Below, piece by piece: positions 28,241 to 37,207 of a stretch of DNA of 64,000 nucleotides. Made by a program: the position numbers and the translations under genes. The notes below the pieces were generated by a model. It saw nothing but the letters and a program-made list of their open reading frames with translations. It had not been told where the DNA came from and ran no database searches. Source of the stretch: Alphaproteobacteria bacterium (GTDB lineage Bacteria; Pseudomonadota; Alphaproteobacteria; Rs-D84). The number at the start of each line of letters is the position of its first letter. Within the stretch, counting starts at the first letter, position 1. The stretch spans positions 1 to 64,000 of the forward strand of contig JAFXUI010000005.1 in the NCBI GenBank assembly GCA_017535105.1. Reading direction: 5' to 3'.

Positions 28241-28343
28241 TTTTATACCTTTTTAATTTTTGTGTTGTTTTGATATTGGCATAATTTACCGAATTTGCAA
28301 TATTTTTGTTCACATTTCATTTTGGTATGCTACGATTCACCCT

Positions 28344-29240
28344 ATGACAGACAAAACATACAGTGGTTTTATTGCGATAATTGGTCCAACAAACGCGGGC
28401 AAAAGCACCCTGATAAATCAGATTATGGGGCGCAAGGTGTCAATCGTTTCGCACAAGGTGCAAACGACCCGTACCCGTCTGCGTGCCGTAAAAATGGTGG
28501 GTGCGCGCCAGTTGATATTTGTTGACACCCCCGGTGTTTTCAAGCCAAAGCGCAGACTTGACCGCGCGATGGTCGGTGCGGCAATGGACGCAACGGGTGA
28601 TGCCGATGCGGTGTTGCTGGTCGTGGACGCAACGCACGGCATAACCGACACAATTCGCGATTTAATGACGCGCTTGTCGGGGTGTAAAAATTTGTATGTC
28701 GCGTTGAACAAGGTTGATGCGGTTAAAAAACTTGATTTGTTGCCGATTGTTGATGAAATCTCTAAAATGGCGGACGTGCGTGAAATATTTATGATTTCGG
28801 CACTGAAAAATGACGGCATAAATCAAATGCTGGAATCTTTGGCGACCGCAATACCAGAATCACCATATCTGTTTGATGCGACGGACGCGGTGGACGTTCC
28901 AGATTTATTGTATTTGGCGGAACTGACGCGCGAAAAGATTTACAAATATGTCCATGCGGAATTGCCGTATCACATAAATGTTGTGACGGAACGCGTTGAA
29001 ACCGCAGACGATGGTGTTTTAGACATATATCAAAAGATTGTTGTGCAAAGTGATGCACATAAAAAGATTGTGATTGGTCGTGGTGGGGCGCAATTAAAGC
29101 AAATTGGAACCGCCGCACGTCATGATATCCAAGATGAATGGGGGGTCAATGCCCGTCTGCACCTTTTTGTGCGGGTCGAGCCAGATTGGGAGAATACAGC
29201 AGAAAATTATTCTGACCAAGGGTTAGATTTCGGCAAATAA
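28344..29240 (+). CDS. era: Ribosome-assembly GTPase Era
   Basis: The product is 298 aa from ATG 28344 (MTDKTYSG). G-motifs are intact: GPTNAGKST (G1), DTPG (G3) and NKVD (G4). The C-terminal KH domain has VIGRGGAQLKQIG and binds the 16S rRNA 3' end during 30S maturation. An in-frame upstream TGT/TTG extension is unlikely. TATGCT lies 12 nt before the ATG, so the leader is very short. It is followed 12 nt later by a lipoprotein gene and then queA-tgt. Confidence 0.95.
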   Translation: MTDKTYSGFIAIIGPTNAGKSTLINQIMGRKVSIVSHKVQTTRTRLRAVKMVGARQLIFVDTPGVFKPKRRLDRAMVGAAMDATGDADAVLLVVDATHGITDTIRDLMTRLSGCKNLYVALNKVDAVKKLDLLPIVDEISKMADVREIFMISALKNDGINQMLESLATAIPESPYLFDATDAVDVPDLLYLAELTREKIYKYVHAELPYHINVVTERVETADDGVLDIYQKIVVQSDAHKKIVIGRGGAQLKQIGTAARHDIQDEWGVNARLHLFVRVEPDWENTAENYSDQGLDFGK

Positions 29241-29252
29241 GGGGCTTTGATA

Positions 29253-29648
29253 ATGAAAAACAGAAACATCAGAATTCGTCCGATTTACAAGACGTTGGCT
29301 TTGGGTGCGCTGGTGGCACTTGCGGGTTGTAAAAGAAAGATTGAACACAAAAACGTTGTTATGTTCGTTGACGAAGAAAAATGCGGAATTTCAATCTATA
29401 TCCACGACATTGAAACGGGCGCCGATCGTGTATATCGTGATTATTGCGATGCTGATAATATACACAGATATTTGAAAGCAGGGGATACCGTATCCATCAA
29501 GACCGCAAAGACAGAAACTTTTTATGACACGCGCAAGGTGTTAAACAAACGTCGCGTTGACTTTGTGTATAACGAAGACACACTGTCCGCACGTCACGGC
29601 CGTGAAATAAACAATATGATGAATGAACGTTTGGGCAAAACAAGATAA
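29253..29648 (+). CDS. Small hypothetical lipoprotein
   Basis: This 131-aa protein has a basic N-terminus and lipobox VALAGC (cysteine at about 26), so it is an envelope lipoprotein. The mature part is charged, with two cysteines and no recognised domain. ATG 29253 follows AAGGGG. It lies between era and queA, abutting queA with no gap, so it is probably part of an era-lipoprotein-queA-tgt transcript. Confidence 0.8.
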   Translation: MKNRNIRIRPIYKTLALGALVALAGCKRKIEHKNVVMFVDEEKCGISIYIHDIETGADRVYRDYCDADNIHRYLKAGDTVSIKTAKTETFYDTRKVLNKRRVDFVYNEDTLSARHGREINNMMNERLGKTR

Positions 29649-30698
29649 ATGTTACACACGTCTGATTTTGATTTTGACTTGCCAACCGACTTAATCGCGT
29701 CACACCCATTGGAACGCCGCGATGCATCACGTATGTTGGTGGTTGATGGAAACGCAATTTCAGACAAACATATTCGTGATTTTTTGGACTATTTACAGCC
29801 GGGCGATGTCGTTGTATTTAACAATTCGCGCGTTATTCCGGCGCGGTTTAATGCGACCGACAAAAACGGAAATGTCCACGAAATCACATTACACACGGCA
29901 ACCGATGACCAAAAAACTTGGTGGGGTTTGTGTAAAAAGTTTAACAAGTTTTCCATTGGCGATGTTTTAACAATGGATGACGGCACCGAAATTGAAATTG
30001 CCGACACCGATGATGAAAGTGGGCTGAAAATCACTTTTCGTTGCGACAATGTGTTTGACGTGTTGAACGCGGTTGGCAAAATGCCGTTGCCACCATATAT
30101 GAAGCGCGAAGAAGAGTTAGCCGACCGCGAACGTTATCAAACAGTCTATGCCGACCCAATCGGTTCAATGGCGGCGCCAACGGCGGGTTTACACTTTACC
30201 GATGAATTGATGCACGAAATAGAAACCCGTGGCGCTAAAATTGTAAAGGTCACATTACACGTTGGGGCGGGTACATGGATGCCGGTCAAAACCGAAGATT
30301 TATCCCAGCATAAAATGCACAGTGAATGGTGCCAGATTACGCCGGCCCAAGCCGACATAATTAACAATGCAAAACGGGTGATTGCGGTTGGAACAACATC
30401 AATGCGGACGTTAGAGACCGCGGCAACCGATAACCGTAAATTGCCGGTGGATAAGCAATATAAACGGATTGTGCCAATTTGTCGTACTACAGATATATTT
30501 ATTACACCGGGATACAAGTTTGGGGCGGTTGATGTGTTGCTGACGAACTTTCATTTGCCAAAATCGACCCTGTTTATGTTGGTATCTGCGTTCAGTGGAT
30601 TGAACGAAATGAAGACCGCATACGCACACGCCGTTGCGGAAAAATATCGGTTCTTTTCATACGGTGATTGTTGTTTGCTTTTCAAAAAGGATTCATAA
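29649..30698 (+). CDS. queA: tRNA ribosyltransferase-isomerase QueA
   Basis: This 349-aa enzyme transfers and isomerises the ribosyl group of S-adenosylmethionine onto preQ1 in tRNA, giving epoxyqueuosine. Signatures are FDFDLPTDLIASHPLERRDASRML in segments, VVFNNSRVIPAR, GSMAAPTAGLHFT, and THVGAGTW-like VTLHVGAGTW, then FHLPKSTLFMLVSAF. Length is usual. It directly precedes tgt, its pathway partner. Confidence 0.96.
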   Translation: MLHTSDFDFDLPTDLIASHPLERRDASRMLVVDGNAISDKHIRDFLDYLQPGDVVVFNNSRVIPARFNATDKNGNVHEITLHTATDDQKTWWGLCKKFNKFSIGDVLTMDDGTEIEIADTDDESGLKITFRCDNVFDVLNAVGKMPLPPYMKREEELADRERYQTVYADPIGSMAAPTAGLHFTDELMHEIETRGAKIVKVTLHVGAGTWMPVKTEDLSQHKMHSEWCQITPAQADIINNAKRVIAVGTTSMRTLETAATDNRKLPVDKQYKRIVPICRTTDIFITPGYKFGAVDVLLTNFHLPKSTLFMLVSAFSGLNEMKTAYAHAVAEKYRFFSYGDCCLLFKKDS

Positions 30699-31811
30699 AT
30701 GTCGTTAAAGTTTGATTTGATTAAAACCGATGGCAACGCACGGCGCGGACGGGTACATACCGCACATGGTGATTTTGATACACCGGCATTTATGGCGGTT
30801 GGAACGGCTGCAACGATCAAAGCGTTGACAATGGATATGGTACGCGACACCGGAACCCAGGTAATTTTGGGTAATACATACCATTTGATGATGCGCCCGG
30901 GTGGCGATTTGGTGGAAAAAATGGGCGGTCTGCACAAATTCGGTGGCTGGACAGGTCCAATTTTGACCGATTCTGGCGGGTTCCAGGTTATGTCGCTGTC
31001 GAATCTGGTAAAGATGAAGGAAGATGGCGTAGAATTCACATCACACATTGATGGGGGCATAAAACACTTTTTGCGTCCCGAAGATTCTGTACATATCCAG
31101 CATCAACTTGATTCCAATATCACAATGGTCTTGGACGAATGTTTACATTTGCCGACGACACGCGAACGTGCGGAAAAAAATGTAGATATGGTGGCACGTT
31201 GGGCCCAGCGCAGTAAAGACGCATTTATTGACCGCGATGGATATGGAATTTTTGGTATTGTCCAAGGGGCCGATTACCCCGATTTGCGCGAAAAATCGGC
31301 AAAACAGTTAACCGAAATTGGCTTTGATGGATACGCGATTGGTGGACTTGCCGTCGGTGAAACCCAGGAAACAATGTTCAATATGATTGCCACCGTCACA
31401 CCACATTTGCCCACCGACAAGCCACGTTATTTAATGGGGGTTGGAACACCGCTGGATATTTTGGGGGCGGTTGAACGCGGCGTCGATATGTTTGACTGTG
31501 TAATGCCAACACGTGCGGGACGTACGGCCCAGGCATTTACCCGTCACGGCACAATGAATATGAAAAACGCACGTTTTCGTGATGACGAAAGCCCGATTGA
31601 CGATAAATGCGGCTGTCCGGCATGTAAACTGTCGCGCGCATATATGCACCACCTGATTAAGTGTAATGAAATTTTGGGGGCGATGTTGCTGACCCAGCAT
31701 AATCTGTGGTTTTACCAAGATTTAATGCGCGATATTCGCACCGCGATTGAAAACGGCAATTTCGCAGAGTTCAAGCGCGAATTTATCAGAAATTATACTG
31801 GTGAAGAATAA
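30699..31811 (+). CDS. tgt: tRNA-guanine transglycosylase Tgt
   Basis: This 370-aa enzyme exchanges G34 in GUN-anticodon tRNAs for preQ1. Motifs seen are GNTYHLMMRPG, ILTDSGGFQVMSL with the catalytic aspartate, GIVQGADYPDLR, YAIGGLAVGE, and DCVMPTRAGR with the nucleophile aspartate. The zinc site appears in CGCPACKLSRAYMHHL. AAAGGA lies 7 nt before the ATG, inside the end of queA. The tRNA-Asn (GUU) of this window would be a substrate. Confidence 0.96.
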   Translation: MSLKFDLIKTDGNARRGRVHTAHGDFDTPAFMAVGTAATIKALTMDMVRDTGTQVILGNTYHLMMRPGGDLVEKMGGLHKFGGWTGPILTDSGGFQVMSLSNLVKMKEDGVEFTSHIDGGIKHFLRPEDSVHIQHQLDSNITMVLDECLHLPTTRERAEKNVDMVARWAQRSKDAFIDRDGYGIFGIVQGADYPDLREKSAKQLTEIGFDGYAIGGLAVGETQETMFNMIATVTPHLPTDKPRYLMGVGTPLDILGAVERGVDMFDCVMPTRAGRTAQAFTRHGTMNMKNARFRDDESPIDDKCGCPACKLSRAYMHHLIKCNEILGAMLLTQHNLWFYQDLMRDIRTAIENGNFAEFKREFIRNYTGEE

Positions 31812-31812
31812 T

Positions 31813-32166
31813 ATGAAAACCAAAGACGAAAATATCAAATTAAACGGAATTCCGGCATTTACAATGAATACAACAGATAAGTTGTTTTTTGCGCTGGCGC
31901 GTCGTGACGTGGACACTTTGTCGTATGTTTATGCTCTTGTCGTGAACAAGGCGGACAATGGCTATCCGGTTGAAATGCAAACCGAGATATCAGCATTCAA
32001 AAATGCTCAACGCGCAAACATATACTATGAAACGTCAAAACTGGTTATGGAACAGCAGAAAACGGGCATTTTAAAGCAATTACATGATACGTACAGTCGT
32101 CTGTTTGATTCACAAATAACCGCATTTAACACAATGGCATCATCTTTCCAAATCAAAACACAATAA
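31813..32166 (+). CDS. Small orphan protein downstream of tgt
   Basis: The product is 117 aa from ATG 31813 (MKTKDENIK), 1 nt after the tgt stop. An in-frame start further upstream would lie inside tgt. It is predicted helical, with conserved-looking FFALARRDVDTLSYVYALV and a Gln/Lys-rich second half. No known domain, signal peptide or membrane segment is seen. Position suggests co-translation with tgt, but nothing in the sequence links it to queuosine. Confidence 0.65.
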   Translation: MKTKDENIKLNGIPAFTMNTTDKLFFALARRDVDTLSYVYALVVNKADNGYPVEMQTEISAFKNAQRANIYYETSKLVMEQQKTGILKQLHDTYSRLFDSQITAFNTMASSFQIKTQ

Positions 32167-32171
32167 ACGTG

Positions 32172-32200
32172 TTGAAAAAGATTTAATAAATCGTTATTCT
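32172..32200 (+). promoter_or_regulatory. Promoter of the gene at 32222
   Basis: TTGAAA (32172-32177), a 17-nt spacer and TATTCT (32195-32200), followed by AGGGGGC as ribosome binding site. Confidence 0.7.
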
Positions 32201-32221
32201 TGTGTGCAAAAGGGGGCAAAA

Positions 32222-33196
32222 ATGGCGAAAAAGAAAGAAATCGAAGTGATTGATCGTGGTGGCGCAAAAACGGTCGCGAAAAAAACATCATTCATCACAC
32301 GTGTTAAAATTATATTTGCGATTTTCTCGGTAATTTGGCTTGCGTTTGTGGTGTGGTTTCCACTTCACGTGCGGGATAAATATTCCAATTCAATAAAGCA
32401 ATCAACTGTTGTTGCGGTGTTCTTTGATTTACAACAAAATATTGCAAAGCAATATGAACATATGCTGAAAGATATTAGAAAATCAATCAACCTTGAAAAG
32501 CCGATAAATCAAGTGATTGACAAGGTGAAAATGGCCGAAGGTTCTGTGAATAAAGTGACCGATACAACGGCCAAGGCAAGTGATACAACGGCCAAGGCGA
32601 AAAACACAACGTCCGGGGTCAAGGCACTGTCGGGAATCGCGGGTAAATTCGGTGTGAATACATCGGGCGTGGATAAGGCGGTTGCCGGCGCAGATAAGGC
32701 GATTGGCAAGGCTGATTCAGCAATTGCAAAGGTCGATGATACCGCACAATTGGTGAACAAAAAATTGGCTGGTATCGAAAAAGATTTAACCAAAGCGGCA
32801 CAAACCGAAGTTGATAAAGTAATCGATGATGCAATTAAATCGCAATTGGATTCTGCGGGTTCAATGTTGCTGACGAAATACGATATCAAACACGTGTACC
32901 CATGGGATCCAGCATCGTGGCCAACCGCACGTAAAATTTATGCGGAATTGGTAAATTCTGATTTAGATTTTGTTAAAACAATCATCAAGACTGTGAACAA
33001 ATATTTCGGATATGTGATGTGGGCATACCTTATTGTCATGTGGGGTGTGGGTCTGTATATCTGGTTGATGGTACGCAAGAAAGTAAAGGGTATCATCGCG
33101 CCGTTTATCGTATGTCCGCGCTGTGGTCACACATTTGCGGACAAGCGCACAGTGGTCAGTATGTTAAAGGTTTTCCAGCCGTGGAAATGGATATAA
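32222..33196 (+). CDS. Two-helix membrane protein with helical stalk and C-terminal zinc ribbon
   Basis: The product is 324 aa from ATG 32222, preceded by AGGGGG. Membrane helix 1 lies at about residues 30-50 and helix 2 at about 260-285. Between them is an Ala/Lys/Thr/Asp-rich amphipathic region with imperfect repeats (TDTTAKASDTTAKAK, KADSAIAKVDDTA) that should form a long periplasmic coiled coil. The C-terminal cytoplasmic tail has CPRCGHTFADKR, half of a zinc ribbon. The family is not recognised. It has its own promoter and precedes tRNA-Gly. Confidence 0.7.
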   Translation: MAKKKEIEVIDRGGAKTVAKKTSFITRVKIIFAIFSVIWLAFVVWFPLHVRDKYSNSIKQSTVVAVFFDLQQNIAKQYEHMLKDIRKSINLEKPINQVIDKVKMAEGSVNKVTDTTAKASDTTAKAKNTTSGVKALSGIAGKFGVNTSGVDKAVAGADKAIGKADSAIAKVDDTAQLVNKKLAGIEKDLTKAAQTEVDKVIDDAIKSQLDSAGSMLLTKYDIKHVYPWDPASWPTARKIYAELVNSDLDFVKTIIKTVNKYFGYVMWAYLIVMWGVGLYIWLMVRKKVKGIIAPFIVCPRCGHTFADKRTVVSMLKVFQPWKWI

Positions 33197-33206
33197 CAAA
33201 AAATAC

Positions 33207-33235
33207 TTGCAAAGTGAAAAAAGTTATGTCAGAAT
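33207..33235 (+). promoter_or_regulatory. Promoter of tRNA-Gly
   Basis: TTGCAA (33207-33212), a 17-nt spacer and CAGAAT (33230-33235), 11 nt before the tRNA. Confidence 0.6.
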
Positions 33236-33246
33236 AACCCGGCAAT

Positions 33247-33323
33247 GCGAGCGTAGCTCAGTTGGCTAGAGCGCAACCTTGCCAAGGTTGAGGTCGAGGG
33301 TTCGAGCCCCTTTGCTCGCACCA
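33247..33323 (+). tRNA. tRNA-Gly (GCC)
   Basis: This is a 77-nt cloverleaf with encoded CCA. Acceptor GCGAGCG pairs with TGCTCGC, including one G-T pair. The anticodon loop TTGCCAA gives GCC, and the T-loop is TTCGAGC. No repeat cassette follows it, unlike tRNA-Arg and tRNA-Ser. Confidence 0.97.
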
Positions 33324-33331
33324 GAATTTTA

Positions 33332-33357
33332 GAAAACACCCGAAAGGGTGTTTTTTT
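33332..33357 (+). terminator. Terminator after tRNA-Gly
   Basis: AAAACACCC pairs with GGGTGTTTT around GAAA, followed by T residues. Confidence 0.9.
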
Positions 33358-33433
33358 AATTCTGTCGTAAAACGGTCAAATCATAACGGCAAATTTTTTT
33401 ATAATTATATATAAAAAATATATTAAAAAACTC

Positions 33434-33463
33434 TTGCGCGCGCGTGCGAATTTTTAGTACGAT
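33434..33463 (+). promoter_or_regulatory. Surface-protein promoter, copy A
   Basis: TTGCGC (33434-33439), an 18-nt spacer holding GCG and a T-run, then TACGAT (33458-33463). The sequence TTTTTAGTACGATTTT is shared with the promoter at 37141-37170, and the same layout occurs upstream of the gene ending at 59218. Confidence 0.7.
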
Positions 33464-33495
33464 TTTCGTAAAGGAAAGGGGGATACACAATTTCA

Positions 33496-36400
33496 CTGAA
33501 ACGTATATTTTATGCGCTTTTTGCTGCTTTGTGCTGCGTGTTCATATCAAACGCGGCGGTGGCTGTTTGCGATAATCCGGGTTTCAGTGTGACAACATCG
33601 GCATTAAGTGCGAATACAACAATATCTTTCTTGTTATCTGCGGCCGGTAATTTCGAAGTGAACTGGGGCGATGGAACAACCGACACAATTACACGTGCAT
33701 CAACGGGTTCGGCGGACACATATTCACACACATATACCACTTCTGGAAAACGTACCATCGGATTTTGTGGTGTGGCAACGGCATATCATATTCCGGGAAA
33801 TGCGGACAAACCACCAGTTACCGATTCAACTATCAGTTTTTCTACCGCATCAAAGGCAAAAATCGTAAGTGTTACTGGGTCACTGGGTGCGGTGTTCCCA
33901 ACACTTAATGGTGGCGTGGCCGATACCGATCAACCACGATTTTACAAGACGTTCCAAGAATGTACAAGCTTGACCAGTATTCCGGCGGGGTTGTTTACGG
34001 GTGTTACCGGTTCTGTATCGAATATGTTTCGTGAAACGTTTGACCGTTGTTCTGGGTTAACCACAATTCCCGATGGCTTGTTCAGTGGCGCGTCGGGTGG
34101 TGCGCCAAATATGTTCCGTTCAACATTTTATAACTGCTCTAAGATAAGTAATATTCCGGAAAATCTCTTTGCGGGTATCACCGTTGGTGCGAACAATGAG
34201 TTCAAGTACACATTTTACGGTACCACAGGATTGACTGGAAAGTTTATTCCGCCATCTGCATTTTCAGGACTGATTGCGATAACGCCACGTCCGACGGCTA
34301 CGGATATGTGGATGCAAACATTTGATAGCAGTGGTTTGGTTACTGCGTGTCCAGAACGCACAAAGCAATACACAACAGGTTATGAACCGGTATGGAATGG
34401 CAAGATTTCATGTGAACCATCAAATGCATGTTTGGGAACAAATTATTATGATCCCGAAAACGCTAATGCCGATGAAGACGGCTGTGTCCCATGTCCAACG
34501 GGTTACACTTATGATACCTCAGATACCAAGGAAGCAGTGACATTTTGTAAAATACGTTGTGCGGATGGAACATACCTTGCGAGTGCTGGTGACACAACGT
34601 GTACAAATGTTGGCGATGGGTACTATGCGGCGGCATCGATTGTTGCATATGGCAGTACCAGCGGACGCACACAGTGCCTAGACAATATGCCGACAAATAC
34701 ACAGACAGCAGCCACTGTTGACAGTTGTGTTGTATATTGTCGCGGAACAAATTATCGTGATGCATCAACAAATACCTGTGTTGCGTGTCCAGACGGTTAT
34801 ACATATAACACAGACGATGGCAAAACCGCCCAATCACAATGTCAAATTCACTGTGCTGGCGGATACTATTTACCAATTGCTGGCGCTGCAACATGTACCG
34901 AGGTTGGTGATGGTTATTACGCAACAGCGTCAACGGTCGGTTATGGTTCAACTGCGGCGCGTACACAATGTACGGATGGACGAAGTACTGGAACTTTGAC
35001 CGCCACCAGTGCCGACCAGTGTCAAGAGTTGTGCAACGGTGCGACATATTATGATGAAACACATGATATGTGTGTTGATTGTCCGGTGGGGTATGACTAT
35101 CATAGATTGTCGGGTAAAACGTCAATCAACCAGTGTCAAATTCACTGTCCGGCGGGAACGTACCTTGCCACCACAAATGCGCGTGTTTGTACCAATGTGG
35201 GCGACGGACACTATGCGGCCGCGTCCGATGTGAATTATGGGTCGGTTGGAACGCGTGGCGATTGCCCGTCTGGCCAAACAACAGGCACACAAACCGCAAC
35301 AAGTGTTTTACAATGTAAAACATCGTGCCAGGGTGCGACATATTATGATTCCAACGAGGGTGATTGTGTGGCGTGTCCAACGGGATATACCGACAACACA
35401 ACAAACGGTAAAAATTCGATTAACCAGTGCCAAAAACACTGTGCCGCCGGAACATACATGGAAACATATATTCCGCTTGAATATCTTAAGGGTAATGGAA
35501 CATCGACATTTATTGATACGGGTTATGAAATTACTGGAACCAGTATTTCTGGAACAATTGTGGTAAGCCCGGCTTCGACCGTCAGTGGCAGCAGCAGCGA
35601 TGTTGGTAATTTCTTTGGAAACATTTATGGACCTGGTGGTTTCAGTTCCAACTATAAAAAAGGCGTGTTTGGTGTGTGGATACAGGGTGGTGCCAAAGGT
35701 GACAAGGCCAAGACCGCGGGACCAGATAACGCATTCAATGCAAACAAAACATACACAATCGACTTTTCGGTGGCAGTACAAAACGATGGAAAAACCAAGG
35801 CAACCATAAATGTAAACAATGGCACGTCCAGTACCAGCGCAAATTATACCCAGGCAAATTCGCCGTTTAATGATACTGGTAATACCTTTAAGATATTCAC
35901 TAATGGTGCGGTGACAATTGAGAATGGTGCGATAGTACTTAATAATGGTGATAAATTGTATAGCGGTCGTATATATTCATTACAGTTATATGAAGACGGT
36001 GATTTGATATTTGATTTGATTCCTGTGCGTCGTAATTCCGACAACGAGTTGGGGTTATACAATCGTGTGAACAATACGTTTTATGGAAATTCTGGTATGG
36101 GTACTTTTACCGCGCCAAATACAGCGGTTGGGGATTCGTACGCACTGTGCAGTGCGGTTGGCGATGGATATTATGCGGCGGCATCTGATAATAATTATGG
36201 GGCCAGTGGCACACGTAATCGTTGCCCGAATAATGCTGTGACAAATAAAAATAATGCATCCAGCATTTATGAATGTGATGGTGTTGAGTTGTGTACTGGT
36301 GCAACATATCCAAATATGAATACTGGTGTTTGTACGGCTTGCCCAACTGGGTACAATTACAATACCCAAAATGGTAAGGAAAGCATTTTACAGTGCCAGG

Positions 36401-37113
36401 TGTATTGCGATGCGGGAACATATATCGCAACGGTGGGTGATGCGACGTGTACGAACGTCGGAAATGGATATTATGCAGATGTTTCTGTTGTAAATTACGG
36501 TGATGCTGGGGAACGTACGCGTTGCGAAAATGGTGGCGCAACTGGAACCGATACGGCGACCAGTTCCGAAGCGTGTTTGGCACCCGTTGGTGATTGCGAG
36601 GGGGCAACATATATGGATTCGGGTACATGTGTTGCATGTCCAACGGGATATACATATAACACAACTGCGGGCAAAATTGCGGCGATTGATTGTCAGATTC
36701 TTTGTCCCGAAGGGTCATATTTGGCAACAGCAAATGATACAACGTGTACGAACGTTGGTGTTGGTTATTGGGGAACCGGTGGTGCGGTGAATTATGGCTC
36801 AACCAGTACTCGTAACCGTTGTGGAACGGGACTTACCACCATTGGATATGGACATGGTGCGGACGATGCCACCGATTGTGGACATGCATTAAATATTGGT
36901 GGGTATACAATATATACACGTAGCGCACGCGCAACAACACCATCATTAAATTTCTTGAATTCGGATAGTCAGACATTTTATATAAGTGTCAGCGATACCG
37001 ATCATACTTTGTCGCCGTTGCATTTGGGCAATGGTGTGGCGCAATACACGGCCTATGATGACAGCTTATTATATAATGAACGTAGTTTTACGACAGGCGC
37101 GAATAACCCATAA
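33496..37113 (+). CDS. Giant cysteine-rich mosaic surface protein A
   Basis: The product is about 1205 aa. No in-frame ATG precedes the signal peptide KRIFYALFAALCCVFISNAAVAV. I place the start at CTG 33496 by analogy with TTG 37208 in protein B (both read xTGAAACG); ATT 33490, 7 nt from AGGGGG, is the alternative. Order: PKD-like strand (VNWGDG, about 55), BspA-like leucine-rich segment (about 120-260), cysteine-rich modules of about 75-80 aa (about 309-657; CPxGY, GKxxxxQCxxxC, CTNVGDGYYAA), a LamG/ConA-like domain (about 658-875), more cysteine-rich modules, and a C-terminal module (about 1129-1205). The cysteine-rich units recall ephrin-receptor-like GCC2/GCC3 domains. Probably extracellular, with adhesin or glycan-binding role by inference. 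Confidence 0.8.
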   Translation: MKRIFYALFAALCCVFISNAAVAVCDNPGFSVTTSALSANTTISFLLSAAGNFEVNWGDGTTDTITRASTGSADTYSHTYTTSGKRTIGFCGVATAYHIPGNADKPPVTDSTISFSTASKAKIVSVTGSLGAVFPTLNGGVADTDQPRFYKTFQECTSLTSIPAGLFTGVTGSVSNMFRETFDRCSGLTTIPDGLFSGASGGAPNMFRSTFYNCSKISNIPENLFAGITVGANNEFKYTFYGTTGLTGKFIPPSAFSGLIAITPRPTATDMWMQTFDSSGLVTACPERTKQYTTGYEPVWNGKISCEPSNACLGTNYYDPENANADEDGCVPCPTGYTYDTSDTKEAVTFCKIRCADGTYLASAGDTTCTNVGDGYYAAASIVAYGSTSGRTQCLDNMPTNTQTAATVDSCVVYCRGTNYRDASTNTCVACPDGYTYNTDDGKTAQSQCQIHCAGGYYLPIAGAATCTEVGDGYYATASTVGYGSTAARTQCTDGRSTGTLTATSADQCQELCNGATYYDETHDMCVDCPVGYDYHRLSGKTSINQCQIHCPAGTYLATTNARVCTNVGDGHYAAASDVNYGSVGTRGDCPSGQTTGTQTATSVLQCKTSCQGATYYDSNEGDCVACPTGYTDNTTNGKNSINQCQKHCAAGTYMETYIPLEYLKGNGTSTFIDTGYEITGTSISGTIVVSPASTVSGSSSDVGNFFGNIYGPGGFSSNYKKGVFGVWIQGGAKGDKAKTAGPDNAFNANKTYTIDFSVAVQNDGKTKATINVNNGTSSTSANYTQANSPFNDTGNTFKIFTNGAVTIENGAIVLNNGDKLYSGRIYSLQLYEDGDLIFDLIPVRRNSDNELGLYNRVNNTFYGNSGMGTFTAPNTAVGDSYALCSAVGDGYYAAASDNNYGASGTRNRCPNNAVTNKNNASSIYECDGVELCTGATYPNMNTGVCTACPTGYNYNTQNGKESILQCQVYCDAGTYIATVGDATCTNVGNGYYADVSVVNYGDAGERTRCENGGATGTDTATSSEACLAPVGDCEGATYMDSGTCVACPTGYTYNTTAGKIAAIDCQILCPEGSYLATANDTTCTNVGVGYWGTGGAVNYGSTSTRNRCGTGLTTIGYGHGADDATDCGHALNIGGYTIYTRSARATTPSLNFLNSDSQTFYISVSDTDHTLSPLHLGNGVAQYTAYDDSLLYNERSFTTGANNP

Positions 37114-37140
37114 TTTTTCGTCTTTTTTTGTATAAAATAC

Positions 37141-37170
37141 TTGCGTGAAAACGCGCTTTTTTAGTACGAT
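37141..37170 (+). promoter_or_regulatory. Surface-protein promoter, copy B
   Basis: TTGCGT (37141-37146), an 18-nt spacer containing GCG and a T-run, then TACGAT (37165-37170). Confidence 0.7.
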
Positions 37171-37207
37171 TTTTATAAAGGTTTATGGAAAGGAGGACTG
37201 TTTAGGC

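Noticed and set aside
34463-36802. Long minus-strand frames across surface protein A
   Set aside because: They mirror the Cys-rich repeats of the plus-strand gene and show His/Tyr-rich low-complexity translations.
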